Shown here: positions 1 through 6,668 of the stretch, one piece after another
Layout: every line of letters begins with the position of its first letter
Numbering within the stretch: position 1 is the stretch's first letter
Source of the DNA: Ruminococcaceae bacterium UBA4958
GTDB taxonomy: Bacteria; Bacillota; Clostridia; Oscillospirales; Acutalibacteraceae
NCBI GenBank assembly: GCA_002397355.1
Contig: DHAI01000001.1
Location: 19,170 to 27,567 of the forward strand
DNA: 8,398 bases
Direction: 5' to 3'
The notes under the pieces: model-generated
The model's input: the letters and a program-made list of their open reading frames with translations, nothing else
The model's database searches: none
What the model was told of the DNA's origin: nothing
Made by a program: the position numbers and the translations under genes

Positions 1-1343
1 GAAAGGTCGTTTCCGGCGCCGATCACGTCCACGCGGGTCCCCGCGTTCTGGAAAGGCTGGTAGAACACGTTCATGATCTTTTCCATATAGTAGCCGTTCC
101 AGAGGCCGCGGCTTTCGCCCGGTTTCGCCACGAGCTGCTGCACGCTGCTGAGGTTCCAGTTCAGCGAGGTGAACTGCACGGCGACGTCCGCCTGCACCTT
201 CGTCTCCTGGATGAAATCGGCCGCTTTGCGGAACCCGGCGGCGACCTCCTGCACTTCGCCGAAAATGTGCATGGTGCGGCCGGAGGATTCCAGAACGGAG
301 CCGTGGTTCAGCTCATGGCCGGCCCAATGCGTGCGCCACAGCCAGTAAAGGTTCGCCTCTGCTCCGAGAGCGACCGGCAGCCAGGAATTCACGACGCAGA
401 AGCCCTCCGGCTTGATGGTCTGCGTGATGGCGGTCGATCCGTTCCAGCAGGTGGCGGTTTCCGTGTTCCAGAACGGGCGGTCCTTGAGCGGGCGGATATA
501 ATCGAACCAGAAATCGGCCTCGTTCAGGTTTTCCTTCTCGTTGTAGTGGTTGAATTCCACAACGTCCAGATCCTCGTTCATTTTTTCGTAGTCCGCCCGG
601 TTGATCGGCATGAGGTCCGTGCCGATCGGGGCGTCCGTGCAGGGGCGCATGGCGTCCGCCTGCATGTGGACGAACGAAATCTGCGACTCGCCCTGAAAAA
701 CGTCCCATTCCGTCAGGAGGTGCGGATTCTGCCAGCCGACGACCGGCGCGGGGATCTGGCTGAAATCGGAGTAAGCCTGGCTGAAGAGGTTCAGGTTCCA
801 CTGCCGGTTCAGATTTTCGATCTTTCCGTATTTTGCCTCCAGATATTCATGAAATTTTTTTACGCATACCGGGCAGCAGCATTCGCTGCCGTTGATCTCG
901 TTGTCGATCTGCCACCCGACGACGTTCGGGTCGCTGCCGAATTCCCCCGCCATTTTGACGGCGATGCGCTTGCTGTACTTCCGGTACTGCTCGTTGTTCG
1001 AGCAGCAATGGCGGCGCCCGCCGTGCGTCTGGCGCCGGCCCTGCCTGTCCAGGAGCAGCATGTCGGGGTACTTTTCCGTCAGCCAGACCGGCGGGGTTGC
1101 GGTAGGGGTGCCGAGGATGGTTTTGATGCCGGCTTTGCCGAGGCGGTCTACCACCCGATGCAGCCATTCGAAATCGAATTCGCCTTCCCGCGGCTCCATG
1201 TTGTGCCAGGCGAATTCGCCCATGCGCACGATGTTGATGCCGGCTTCTTTCATTTTCACAATATCGGAGGCCTGCTCGCTTTCGTCCCAGTCCTCCGGGT
1301 AGTATGCGGCGCCGAGATAAAGAATGTTTTTCTCTTTGCTCAT
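1..1343 (-). CDS. GH42 family beta-galactosidase, N-terminal part (cut by window edge)
   Basis: This glycoside hydrolase is expected to release terminal beta-D-galactose from galactosides by a retaining mechanism in the cytoplasm; no signal peptide is seen. About 447 codons are visible without a stop; GH42 enzymes usually have 650-700 residues, so the last third lies outside the window. GH42 hallmarks seen in translation are the N-terminal AAYYPEDW (residues 12-19), [12 protein letters not shown] (40-51), [10 protein letters not shown] (78-87) and GWQIDNE with Glu149 as the predicted acid/base. NTET contains Glu295, the predicted nucleophile. Cys155, Cys157 and Cys160, with Cys113 or Cys114, match the spacing of the structural zinc site known in Thermus A4 beta-galactosidase. 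The visible part covers the TIM barrel and the start of the next domain. The ATG at 1343 is preceded by GGAGG with a 7-nt spacing. The family call is firm; the natural substrate is unknown. Confidence 0.93.
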   Translation of the reverse strand, partial: MSKEKNILYLGAAYYPEDWDESEQASDIVKMKEAGINIVRMGEFAWHNMEPREGEFDFEWLHRVVDRLGKAGIKTILGTPTATPPVWLTEKYPDMLLLDRQGRRQTHGGRRHCCSNNEQYRKYSKRIAVKMAGEFGSDPNVVGWQIDNEINGSECCCPVCVKKFHEYLEAKYGKIENLNRQWNLNLFSQAYSDFSQIPAPVVGWQNPHLLTEWDVFQGESQISFVHMQADAMRPCTDAPIGTDLMPINRADYEKMNEDLDVVEFNHYNEKENLNEADFWFDYIRPLKDRPFWNTETATCWNGSTAITQTIKPEGFCVVNSWLPVALGAEANLYWLWRTHWAGHELNHGSVLESSGRTMHIFGEVQEVAAGFRKAADFIQETKVQADVAVQFTSLNWNLSSVQQLVAKPGESRGLWNGYYMEKIMNVFYQPFQNAGTRVDVIGAGNDL

Positions 1344-1350
1344 GCTTTTT

Positions 1351-1355
1351 CCTCC
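1351..1355 (-). promoter_or_regulatory. Ribosome binding site of the GH42 gene
   Basis: The minus strand reads GGAGG followed by seven bases and then ATG at 1343. This near-consensus Shine-Dalgarno site fixes the start codon. Confidence 0.85.
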
Positions 1356-1371
1356 GTTACAGATATTTCAC

Positions 1372-1385
1372 GAATCGCAGGATTC
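1372..1385. promoter_or_regulatory. Short inverted repeat in the GH42 leader, possible operator
   Basis: The sequence GAATC-GCAG-GATTC is a perfect 5-bp inverted repeat with a 4-bp spacer, lying just downstream of the predicted transcription start of the GH42 gene. That is a usual place for a repressor operator. It is short enough to arise by chance, and no regulator family is recognised from it. Confidence 0.25.
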
Positions 1386-1397
1386 CTTGCCGCTTCC

Positions 1398-1426
1398 ATT
1401 ATATTCCGGGCATGCGCCGTTTACAA
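1398..1426 (-). promoter_or_regulatory. Sigma-A-type promoter for the GH42 gene
   Basis: On the minus strand a -35 box TTGTAA (1426-1421, 4 of 6 consensus bases) is followed by a 17-bp spacer and a perfect -10 box TATAAT (1403-1398). Transcription should start near 1391, giving a leader of about 48 nt before the ATG at 1343. It lies wholly in the 116-bp gap after the acetyltransferase gene, so the GH42 gene can be transcribed on its own. Confidence 0.8.
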
Positions 1427-1441
1427 GGCGGTCCCCCGCCT
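1426..1441 (-). terminator. Weak stem-loop at the end of the acetyltransferase gene
   Basis: The minus-strand arms AGGCGG and CCGCCT form a 6-bp stem around a GGGA (GNRA-type) loop, starting about 18 bases after the acetyltransferase stop codon. Only a short TTGT follows instead of a long U tract, so termination would be weak. The stem abuts the -35 box of the GH42 promoter. Confidence 0.3.
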
Positions 1442-1459
1442 GCGGAAGAAATTCGGCCT

Positions 1460-2044
1460 TTATGCCCGGGTTCCCGGGAGCCTCTGGAACGGGATGACCG
1501 GGTCAGGCTTTTGCGGATGGTCGCCGAGCATCTTTTCCATCCAGATCATGTCGTACCAGGTCCCGAATTTATACCCGCATTTTGTGAAATGGGCCGCTTC
1601 TCTGTAGCCCATGCGCTGGTGGAAGGCGGAGCTTGCGTTGTCGAGGTGAATGTCGGCGGCGGCCGTATAGGCGACGCAGGCGTTCAGATTGATGATGTTC
1701 TGGCGTCTCAGAGCGTCTTCGAGCGCGAGGTACAGCCTTTTCCCGATTCCATTTCCCCGGAGGCCCCGTTCCACATAGATCGACGTCTCGACCGACCAGG
1801 CGTACGCCGCGCGCCGTTTGAACGCGGACGCGTAGGTGTAGCCGACGACGCGGCCCTCTTCGAGGGCGACGAGATAGGGATATGTCTGCAACGTGTCGCG
1901 GATCCTTCTGGATATTTCGTCAAGGGACGGGACGTCGCATTCAAAGGTGACGGCGGTATTCGCCACATAAGGGGCGTAGATTCTCAGAATTTCTCCGGCG
2001 TCCGCCTCGGACGCCGTTCGGATTGCAATTTCCTGTTTTTCCAT
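1460..2044 (-). CDS. GNAT N-acetyltransferase, phosphinothricin/methionine sulfoximine type
   Basis: This 194-residue protein of the GCN5-related family is predicted to transfer acetyl from acetyl-CoA to the amino group of a glutamate-analogue-like amino acid. Evidence is full-length resemblance, from memory, to Streptomyces PAT/BAR and Bacillus YwnH. It shows TYPYLVA (residues 54-60), [12 protein letters not shown] (80-91), the acetyl-CoA pyrophosphate loop RGNGIG (96-101), an NASS segment near 136-139 that fits the family pattern, and [10 protein letters not shown] (157-166). The proline-rich C-terminal tail also matches PAT. The start at 2044 is preceded by an AGAAGG-like site about 8 bases upstream. 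The same frame stays open upstream antisense to the divergent gene, but family homology begins only at MEKQEIA. Gut relatives may act on methionine sulfoximine or sulfone rather than phosphinothricin; the actual substrate cannot be read from sequence. Confidence 0.9.
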   Translation of the reverse strand: MEKQEIAIRTASEADAGEILRIYAPYVANTAVTFECDVPSLDEISRRIRDTLQTYPYLVALEEGRVVGYTYASAFKRRAAYAWSVETSIYVERGLRGNGIGKRLYLALEDALRRQNIINLNACVAYTAAADIHLDNASSAFHQRMGYREAAHFTKCGYKFGTWYDMIWMEKMLGDHPQKPDPVIPFQRLPGTRA

Positions 2045-2164
2045 CTGGAAGACCTTCTTTCGCCCGGACCGCCGGAAATCGCGGGCTGGCCGCGGGAGTG
2101 CGGAGCGCTTTTTCCTGATACGATCCGAATTGGTGGACATGCTATTGCCATGGGAGGGATGGGA
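2045..2164. other. Divergent intergenic region between the acetyltransferase gene and yyaL
   Basis: These 120 bp must hold the 5' signals of two divergent genes. I find Shine-Dalgarno sites for both but no promoter pair with good -35 and -10 boxes and a 16-18-bp spacing. AT-rich fragments near 2110-2130 (TTTTTCCTGATACGAT) could contribute a poor -10 box, but I would not assign one. Confidence 0.4.
2152..2157 (+). promoter_or_regulatory. Ribosome binding site that decides the yyaL start
   Basis: Three in-frame ATGs lie at 2150, 2159 and 2165. GGGAGG at 2152-2157 overlaps the first, is too close to the second (1 nt), and is 7 nt from the third, so the ATG at 2165 is the likely start. Confidence 0.75.
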
Positions 2165-4201
2165 ATGGACGACGCAACGCATACGAACCGGCTGATTTAT
2201 GAAAAATCGCCCTATCTGCTGCAGCACGCGCACAACCCGGTCGACTGGTTCCCCTGGGGAGGGGAAGCTTTCCGCAGGGCCGAGGCCGAAGACAAGCCCG
2301 TCTTTTTGAGCATCGGCTACTCCACCTGCCACTGGTGCCATGTGATGGCGCGGGAATCCTTCGAGGATCCGCAGGTGGCGGAGGCTTTGAACCGCGGCTA
2401 CGTCTGCGTCAAGGTGGACCGGGAGGAGCGCCCCGACGTGGACGCGGTCTATATGGCCGTCTGCCAGGCTTTCCGCGGCGACGGCGGCTGGCCTCTGACG
2501 ATCCTGATGACGCCGGACCAGAAACCGTTCTGGGCGGGCACGTACCTGCCGAAAACTTCGCGGGAGGGCCGCACGGGTCTGCTGGAGCTTTTGGAAACCG
2601 TATCGGAGCTGTGGAACGCCGACAGGCGGCGCCTGATGGAAACGGGGGAAGAGGTTGCCCGGCTGCTGCAGCCGGCGGGCGGGAAAGCGCGCCCGTCCCG
2701 CGGGCCGGGGAAGGGGGCGCTCCGCGGCGCTTACGAATGGCTGCGCCGCGCTTACGACGCCGAGTGGGGCGGCTTCGGCCCGCCCCCGAAATTCCCGGTC
2801 CCGTGCAGCCTGCTGTTTCTGCTGCGCTATTCCGAGGAGGAAGGGGAAAAGGCCGCGCTGGAAATGGCCGAGCACACGCTCGTCCGGATGTACCGGGGCG
2901 GCATCTTCGACCATATCGGCGGGGGATTTTCCCGGTATTCCACGGACGAAAAGTGGCTGGTGCCGCACTTTGAAAAGACGCTTTACGACAACGCGCTTCT
3001 CTCGCAGGCTTACCTGGAGGCGTACCGGATCACGCGCCGCCCGCTTTACCGCCGCGTCGCGGAAAGCACGCTGCGCTATGTCCTGCGCGAGCTGACCGAC
3101 CGGCAATCCGGCTTTTGCTGCGGGCAGGACGCGGACAGCGACGGCACGGAGGGGAAGTTTTACGCGTTTACGCCGGACGAGATCCACACCGTACTTGATT
3201 ATACAAGGGCGGAGAAATTTTGCAATTGGTTTGGCGTCACAAAAGAAGGAAATTTTGGCGGAAAGAGCATCCCGAACCTGATCGCAAACGCGGGCTATGA
3301 GGAGGAAAACCGGGAGATGGCGGACGCCTGCGGGGTTCTGTATTCCTATCGCCGGAGCCGTGCGGCGCTTGCCAGGGACGATAAGGTCCTGACCGGGTGG
3401 AACGCCCTCATGGTCGCGGCGCTTGCGGACGCGTGGATGACGCTGGGAAAGCCCGTCTATCTGGACGCCGCGCGGCGGGCGCAGCGGTTCCTTTCCACGT
3501 CGCTCGCGGGTCCGTCTGGCCGCCTGCTTCGCCGCTGGCGCGACGGCGAAAGCGGGATCGACGGCCAGCTCGACGACTATGCGTTCGAGGCGTTCGCGCT
3601 GCTCCGGCTTTACCGGGCCACGTTTCAGGTCGGCTATTTGAAGGAAGCCGCCGCGTGCGCGGAGCGGATGGTCGACCTTTTCTTCGATTCCGGGGAAGGC
3701 GGCTTCTACCTGTATGCGAAGGACGGCGAGCGGCTCATCAGCCGCCCCAAAGAGGTGTACGACGGGGCCATGCCTTCCGGAAATTCCGTCGCCGCGATCG
3801 TCCTGGTCCGGCTCTACAAGCTCACGGGCGAAACGCGGTGGCAGGAGCTCGGCCGGAAGCAGCTTGCCTTTCTGGCGGGCCGCGCGGATCGGGCGCCCGC
3901 CGGCTGCTGCGCCGCCCTGCTCGCTTTTGCAGACAGCCTCTATCCCTCGCGGGAGCTGGTGTGCGCCGTATCGGGGGAAGGGATTCCGCGGGAGCTGACC
4001 GCCTTTTTGCGGGAGCGCCGGCGGCAGCTTCCTTTCGTGCTGGTGAAGACGCAGGAGAATCGGCGGGAGCTTGCGGAGGCCGCGCCGTTTACCGGGGATT
4101 ACCCGATTTCTTCGGCGGGGGAGACTTATTATCTTTGCAGGGACGGCGCGTGCGGCGCGCCGGTGAGCAGCCTGGAAGAGTTGGGCCGGCAGCTTTCCTG
4201 A
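2165..4201 (+). CDS. yyaL: YyaL/SSP411 family thioredoxin-domain protein (DUF255)
   Basis: This 678-residue cytosolic protein is close to the usual family length (about 690). The family pairs an N-terminal thioredoxin-like domain (residues ~5-165) with a long alpha/alpha toroid resembling N-acylglucosamine 2-epimerase/cellobiose epimerase folds. Its biochemical role is unproven. Diagnostic segments are [14 protein letters not shown] (15-28), [11 protein letters not shown] with the CxxC pair Cys55/Cys58, KVDREERPD (83-91) and GGWPL (107-111). Further on are [49 protein letters not shown] and [10 protein letters not shown]. Residues around 155-170 form a Gly/Arg/Lys-rich linker between the domains. 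No signal peptide or membrane segment is seen. The short start at 2165 is chosen from the ribosome binding site and because homology begins a few residues later. The reading frame is open far upstream, but that part is antisense to the acetyltransferase gene and lacks homology. A 40% GC patch lies at 3191-3270. Confidence 0.93.
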   Translation: MDDATHTNRLIYEKSPYLLQHAHNPVDWFPWGGEAFRRAEAEDKPVFLSIGYSTCHWCHVMARESFEDPQVAEALNRGYVCVKVDREERPDVDAVYMAVCQAFRGDGGWPLTILMTPDQKPFWAGTYLPKTSREGRTGLLELLETVSELWNADRRRLMETGEEVARLLQPAGGKARPSRGPGKGALRGAYEWLRRAYDAEWGGFGPPPKFPVPCSLLFLLRYSEEEGEKAALEMAEHTLVRMYRGGIFDHIGGGFSRYSTDEKWLVPHFEKTLYDNALLSQAYLEAYRITRRPLYRRVAESTLRYVLRELTDRQSGFCCGQDADSDGTEGKFYAFTPDEIHTVLDYTRAEKFCNWFGVTKEGNFGGKSIPNLIANAGYEEENREMADACGVLYSYRRSRAALARDDKVLTGWNALMVAALADAWMTLGKPVYLDAARRAQRFLSTSLAGPSGRLLRRWRDGESGIDGQLDDYAFEAFALLRLYRATFQVGYLKEAAACAERMVDLFFDSGEGGFYLYAKDGERLISRPKEVYDGAMPSGNSVAAIVLVRLYKLTGETRWQELGRKQLAFLAGRADRAPAGCCAALLAFADSLYPSRELVCAVSGEGIPRELTAFLRERRRQLPFVLVKTQENRRELAEAAPFTGDYPISSAGETYYLCRDGACGAPVSSLEELGRQLS

Positions 4202-4316
4202 AGGCCGCTCGGAACCGGCTCCGCCCCGGGGAAGATGGTTTCCACCGGCGTGATAGCCGCCTGAAAACGGGGAATCCTACCGGTAAACCGGCGAAAAAGA
4301 AAGAGAGGATATTGTT
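4202..4316 (+). other. Intergenic region between yyaL and the ferredoxin gene
   Basis: This 115-bp stretch contains only small palindromic pieces such as CCGG-TAAA-CCGG near 4280 and no U tract after a stem, so I see no terminator. There is no convincing promoter either. Read-through from yyaL into the ferredoxin gene is possible. The last bases hold the ferredoxin ribosome binding site (GAGAGG at 4303-4308, 8 nt from the ATG). Confidence 0.45.
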
Positions 4317-4505
4317 ATGAAAGCTTCGATTGACAGGGAGAACTGTATTTCCTGCGGCCTTTGCACGGAGATCTGCCCCGAAGTGTTCCGCTTGGGCGAG
4401 GACGGGCCCGCGGAAGTGCACGGGGAGGTGACGGACGAGCTGCGGCAGAGCGCGTCGGAAGCGCGCGACAATTGCCCGGTTTCCGTGATTTCCCTGGACG
4501 AATGA
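4317..4505 (+). CDS. Single-cluster [4Fe-4S] ferredoxin
   Basis: This 62-residue acidic protein is a low-potential electron carrier of the Thermotoga/clostridial mono-cluster type (Fer4-like family). Cys10, Cys13 and Cys16 (CISCGLC) and Cys53 in DNCPVSVISL are the expected cluster ligands. ICPEVFRLGEDG after the first motif is typical of the family. Cys20 is present, but the residue that pairs with it in a disulfide in Thermotoga ferredoxin is not a cysteine here (Ser or Ala near 45-46), so Cys20 is probably a free thiol. The second half has only one cysteine, which excludes a two-cluster ferredoxin. The start is supported by GAGAGG 8 nt upstream. The gene lies 115 bp downstream of yyaL and is followed by a strong terminator; its redox partner is not visible here. 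Confidence 0.93.
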   Translation: MKASIDRENCISCGLCTEICPEVFRLGEDGPAEVHGEVTDELRQSASEARDNCPVSVISLDE

Positions 4506-4509
4506 ATGA

Positions 4510-4554
4510 CCGCGGTTGCCGCGGAGGAATTCAGCCGCGCGTTTGTCCGCGGCT
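4510..4554 (+). other. Two adjacent GC-rich hairpins after the ferredoxin stop codon
   Basis: The first is CCGCGG-TTG-CCGCGG at 4510-4524 (6-bp stem, 3-nt loop). The second is AGCCGCG at 4533-4539 paired with CGCGGCT at 4548-4554, with an 8-nt loop. Neither is followed by a real U tract, so they are more likely 3'-end structures of the ferredoxin mRNA than terminators. The stems share the CCGCGG core, so alternative pairings between them are possible. Confidence 0.45.
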
Positions 4555-4573
4555 TTCCGGAACAGAGCGCAGA

Positions 4574-4617
4574 GGAGCTGCTGCAAAATGCGAATTTTGC
4601 AGCAGCTCCCGGCTTTT
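4574..4617 (+). terminator. Rho-independent terminator of the ferredoxin unit
   Basis: A perfect 16-bp stem (left arm 4574-4589, right arm 4594-4609) closes on a GCGA tetraloop of the stable GNRA class and is followed by CGGCTTTTCTT. The arms contain GCTGCTGCAAAAT and its complement. On the plus strand the T-rich tail fits intrinsic termination after the ferredoxin gene. On the minus strand the sequence after the stem (TCTGCGCTCTGTTCC) is a poor U tract, so it could only weakly end the convergent transporter operon. Confidence 0.85.
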
Positions 4618-4668
4618 CTTGGTGCGGGGATGGGAGAAGCGAAGGCAAAACGGCCGCGGCTTCCCACA

Positions 4669-5604
4669 CTATCCCTTGATGGAGCCGATCATGACGCCCT
4701 TCACGAAGTACTTCTGCACGAATGGGTACAGGCACATGACCGGGACGGTGGAGACGATGATCAGAGAGTATTGCAGCAGGTTTGCCATGCCCTGCTTCGC
4801 CGCCGCGACCTCAGGGTCCACGATGGCGTTGGCGTCGATGGTGTTGGCGATCAGAATTTCGCGCAGGAACAGCTGTAATGGAAACAGACTGCGGTCGTTC
4901 AGGTAGAGGAAAGCGTTGAAATAAGCGTTCCAGTGGCCGATCGCGTAAAAAAGGACCAGCACCGCGATGATCGCCTTGGAGAGGGGCAGAACGATGGAGA
5001 AGAAATAGCGGAAGTCGCTGCACCCGTCGATCTGCGCCGCCTCGAACAGTTCGCCGGGGATGCTCTCCTGAAGAAAGGTCTTCGTGATCATCATGTTGTA
5101 GACGGAGAGCGCGCCCGGGACGATCATGGCCCACATGGTGTTGATCATATGCAGGTCCTTGATCAGGATGTAGGTGGGGATCATCCCGCCGTTGAAGATC
5201 ATGGTAAAGGTGAAAAGGAAGAGGAAGAAACTTCTCCCCGGAAGGTCTTTCCGGGAAAGCGGGTAGGCTGCCACCAGCGTGAGGGCCACGTTGATCAGCG
5301 TGCCCAGCAGGGTGTAGACGATGGTGTTCCCATACCCGGTCAGCACGTCCCCGTTTTCGAAGACGGCGCGGTACCCCTCAACGCTGGGTTCGACCGGCCA
5401 GAGGAATACCTGGCCCGAGACGACCGCGTTCGGCGAGGAAAACGACGAGGATACCACAAAGATCAGCGGATAGAGAACGATGATCAGCAGCAGGGCAAGG
5501 ATGACATGGATTACGGTGTAATAGATCCGGTCGCCCCGGGAAAGCCGGATTTTTTTTACTTTCGGCGCTGCGGCCGGCGTTGCGGCTATCGAAGCGTCCG
5601 CCAT
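4669..5604 (-). CDS. Carbohydrate ABC importer permease 2 (LplC/YtcP type, MalG family)
   Basis: This 311-residue integral membrane protein is the second channel subunit of a type I (CUT1) sugar importer. Hydrophobic segments lie near residues 30-55, 93-115, 125-148, 155-175, 210-232 and 275-298, giving the usual six helices. The cytoplasmic coupling (EAA) loop that docks the ATPase reads ELFEAAQIDG from residue 185. LplC-type features are the start of helix 1 after a basic RLSRGDRIYY stretch, FNGGMIPTYILIKDL (137-151) and the C-terminal PFVQKYFVKGVMIGSIKG. The ATG at 5604 has a GGGGGA-type ribosome binding site about 8 nt upstream, inside the 15-bp gap after permease 1, so the two are clearly one operon. 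It is the last gene of the operon seen here; the next gene is convergent. Confidence 0.94.
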   Translation of the reverse strand: MADASIAATPAAAPKVKKIRLSRGDRIYYTVIHVILALLLIIVLYPLIFVVSSSFSSPNAVVSGQVFLWPVEPSVEGYRAVFENGDVLTGYGNTIVYTLLGTLINVALTLVAAYPLSRKDLPGRSFFLFLFTFTMIFNGGMIPTYILIKDLHMINTMWAMIVPGALSVYNMMITKTFLQESIPGELFEAAQIDGCSDFRYFFSIVLPLSKAIIAVLVLFYAIGHWNAYFNAFLYLNDRSLFPLQLFLREILIANTIDANAIVDPEVAAAKQGMANLLQYSLIIVSTVPVMCLYPFVQKYFVKGVMIGSIKG

Positions 5605-5619
5605 ACCGAATTCCCCCTT

Positions 5620-6597
5620 TCAGAACAGGCTGTTCCCGTTCAGGCGTTTGCTGGCAAAGTTGACGACGAGCATCAGGATCATGTTGATGACGGAGTTGAA
5701 CAGCCCGATGGCGGTCGCGTACGAGAAGTCGGTGATGGCCGCCGCGAGGCCGACCTTGTAGACATAGGTGGAGATCACTTCGCTTGCCGACACGTTCATG
5801 TTGTTCTGCATCAGGAAGACCTTCTCAAAGCCGACGTTCATCAGCTGCCCCGCGCTCAGGATCAGCAGAATGGCGGCGGTGGGAAGGATGGCCGGCAGGT
5901 CGATGTGCAGCACGCGCTGGAACCGGCTCGCCCCGTCGATCTGCGCCGCCTCGTGCAGGTTCGGGTCCACGCCGGCGAGCGCCGCGATGTAGATGATGGA
6001 ATTGTAGCCCATCGACTGCCAGACGCCGGACCAGACGTACAGGTGGGAAAACGCGGACGGGTTCGACATCAGGTTGGGCGGGTCGCCGCCGGAAACCGCC
6101 CGGCTGATGTTCGCCGCAAGGCCGACGCGGGGATTCAGGACCTGGACCAGAATCCCGACCAGCACGACGGTGGAGATGAAGTACGGGAGATAGGTGATCG
6201 TCTGGGCGGCCTTGCGGTAGCGGTCGCTCCGAAGGGAATTCAGGACCAGCGCGAGCAGGATCGGGAACGGAAACCCTGCGGCCAGGCCGTACAGCGAGAG
6301 CGTCAGCGTGTTTTTAATGACGCGCTCGAACTGGTAGGAGGAGAAAAATTTCTGGAACTGCTGCATCCCGACCCACGGGCTTCCCCAGATTCCGCCCGAG
6401 GCCGTGAATTTTTTGAACGCTAGCTGCAGCCCCGCCATCGGAACGTATGCGAAAATGAGGATGTAAGCGACGGGGACGAGCAGGAAAAGATAGAGCTGCC
6501 AATTCTTTCGGATCCGGCGCGGCAGGCTTTGGCGCCTGACGGCCGGCACGGTTGCACCCGGCAAGGGAATCCTTCCTTTCATTTCGAACTTTTCCAT
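5620..6597 (-). CDS. Carbohydrate ABC importer permease 1 (LplB/YteP type, MalF/UgpA family)
   Basis: This 325-residue protein is the first membrane channel subunit of the CUT1-type importer. A basic N-terminus (RRQSLPRRIRKNW) precedes helix 1 (~33-55); further hydrophobic spans lie near 98-120, 135-153, 185-207, 238-258 and 290-313. The EAA loop LHEAAQIDGAS starts at residue 214. LplB-type hallmarks include YVPMAGLQLAFKKF, LPYFISTVVLVGIL, QSMGYNSIIYIAAL and the C-terminal NFASKRLNGNSLF. The start is uncertain. The ATG at 6597 has little Shine-Dalgarno support and sits 7 nt after a hairpin, whereas the ATG at 6582 (MKGRIP, 320 residues) has a purine-rich GGAAAAG 6 nt upstream. It lies 71 bp after the binding protein gene and 15 bp before permease 2. 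Confidence 0.94.
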   Translation of the reverse strand: MEKFEMKGRIPLPGATVPAVRRQSLPRRIRKNWQLYLFLLVPVAYILIFAYVPMAGLQLAFKKFTASGGIWGSPWVGMQQFQKFFSSYQFERVIKNTLTLSLYGLAAGFPFPILLALVLNSLRSDRYRKAAQTITYLPYFISTVVLVGILVQVLNPRVGLAANISRAVSGGDPPNLMSNPSAFSHLYVWSGVWQSMGYNSIIYIAALAGVDPNLHEAAQIDGASRFQRVLHIDLPAILPTAAILLILSAGQLMNVGFEKVFLMQNNMNVSASEVISTYVYKVGLAAAITDFSYATAIGLFNSVINMILMLVVNFASKRLNGNSLF

Positions 6598-6604
6598 TCC
6601 ACAG

Positions 6605-6638
6605 TTGCGCCGGCCGCGGGAAAATCCGGCCGGCGCAA
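6605..6638 (-). other. Intercistronic hairpin between the binding protein and permease 1 genes
   Basis: The arms TTGCGCCGGCCG and CGGCCGGCGCAA form a perfect 12-bp GC-rich stem around a 10-nt loop. No U tract follows on either strand, so it is not a canonical terminator. In its position, 3' of a binding protein gene and 5' of the permease genes, such stems are known in other importers (for example malE-malF) to protect the upstream message and lower downstream expression. Here that role is inference. Confidence 0.7.
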
Positions 6639-6668
6639 TCAGGGCAGTGGAATGAGGAGAATGCGGAT

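Noticed and set aside
267..1607. A 446-codon plus-strand open frame over the GH42 gene.
   Set aside because: The opposite strand encodes an unmistakable GH42 protein with catalytic motifs. The plus-strand translation is Val/Arg/Phe-rich with no recognisable domain.
2100..2150. Possible promoter for yyaL or the acetyltransferase (TGGACA and GATACGAT fragments).
   Set aside because: No -35/-10 pair with acceptable spacing can be assembled on either strand.
1460..3187. A 575-codon minus-strand open frame that would fuse antisense-yyaL sequence to the acetyltransferase.
   Set aside because: Only the last 194 codons show GNAT homology and have a ribosome binding site; the upstream part is low-complexity Arg/Ala/Pro antisense sequence.
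1304..4201. A single 965-codon open frame on the plus strand spanning the acetyltransferase region and yyaL.
   Set aside because: The first 287 codons are antisense to the acetyltransferase and GH42 genes, lack family resemblance, and the real yyaL start at 2165 has a good ribosome binding site. The extension is a by-product of GC-rich codon bias.
4279..4292. Small palindrome CCGG-TAAA-CCGG upstream of the ferredoxin gene, considered as a terminator or operator.
   Set aside because: The stem is only 4 bp with a self-complementary core and no U tract; expected by chance in GC-rich DNA.
5023..5953. A 22-bp identical sequence in both permease genes (5023-5044 and 5932-5953).
   Set aside because: Both copies encode the EAAQIDG part of the coupling loop, so identity follows from protein conservation and shared codon bias rather than a mobile or regulatory repeat.
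4933..6423. A 496-codon plus-strand open frame across both permease genes.
   Set aside because: It is exactly antisense to two well-supported membrane protein genes, and its His/Asp/Arg/Val-rich composition is typical of a complementary-strand shadow.
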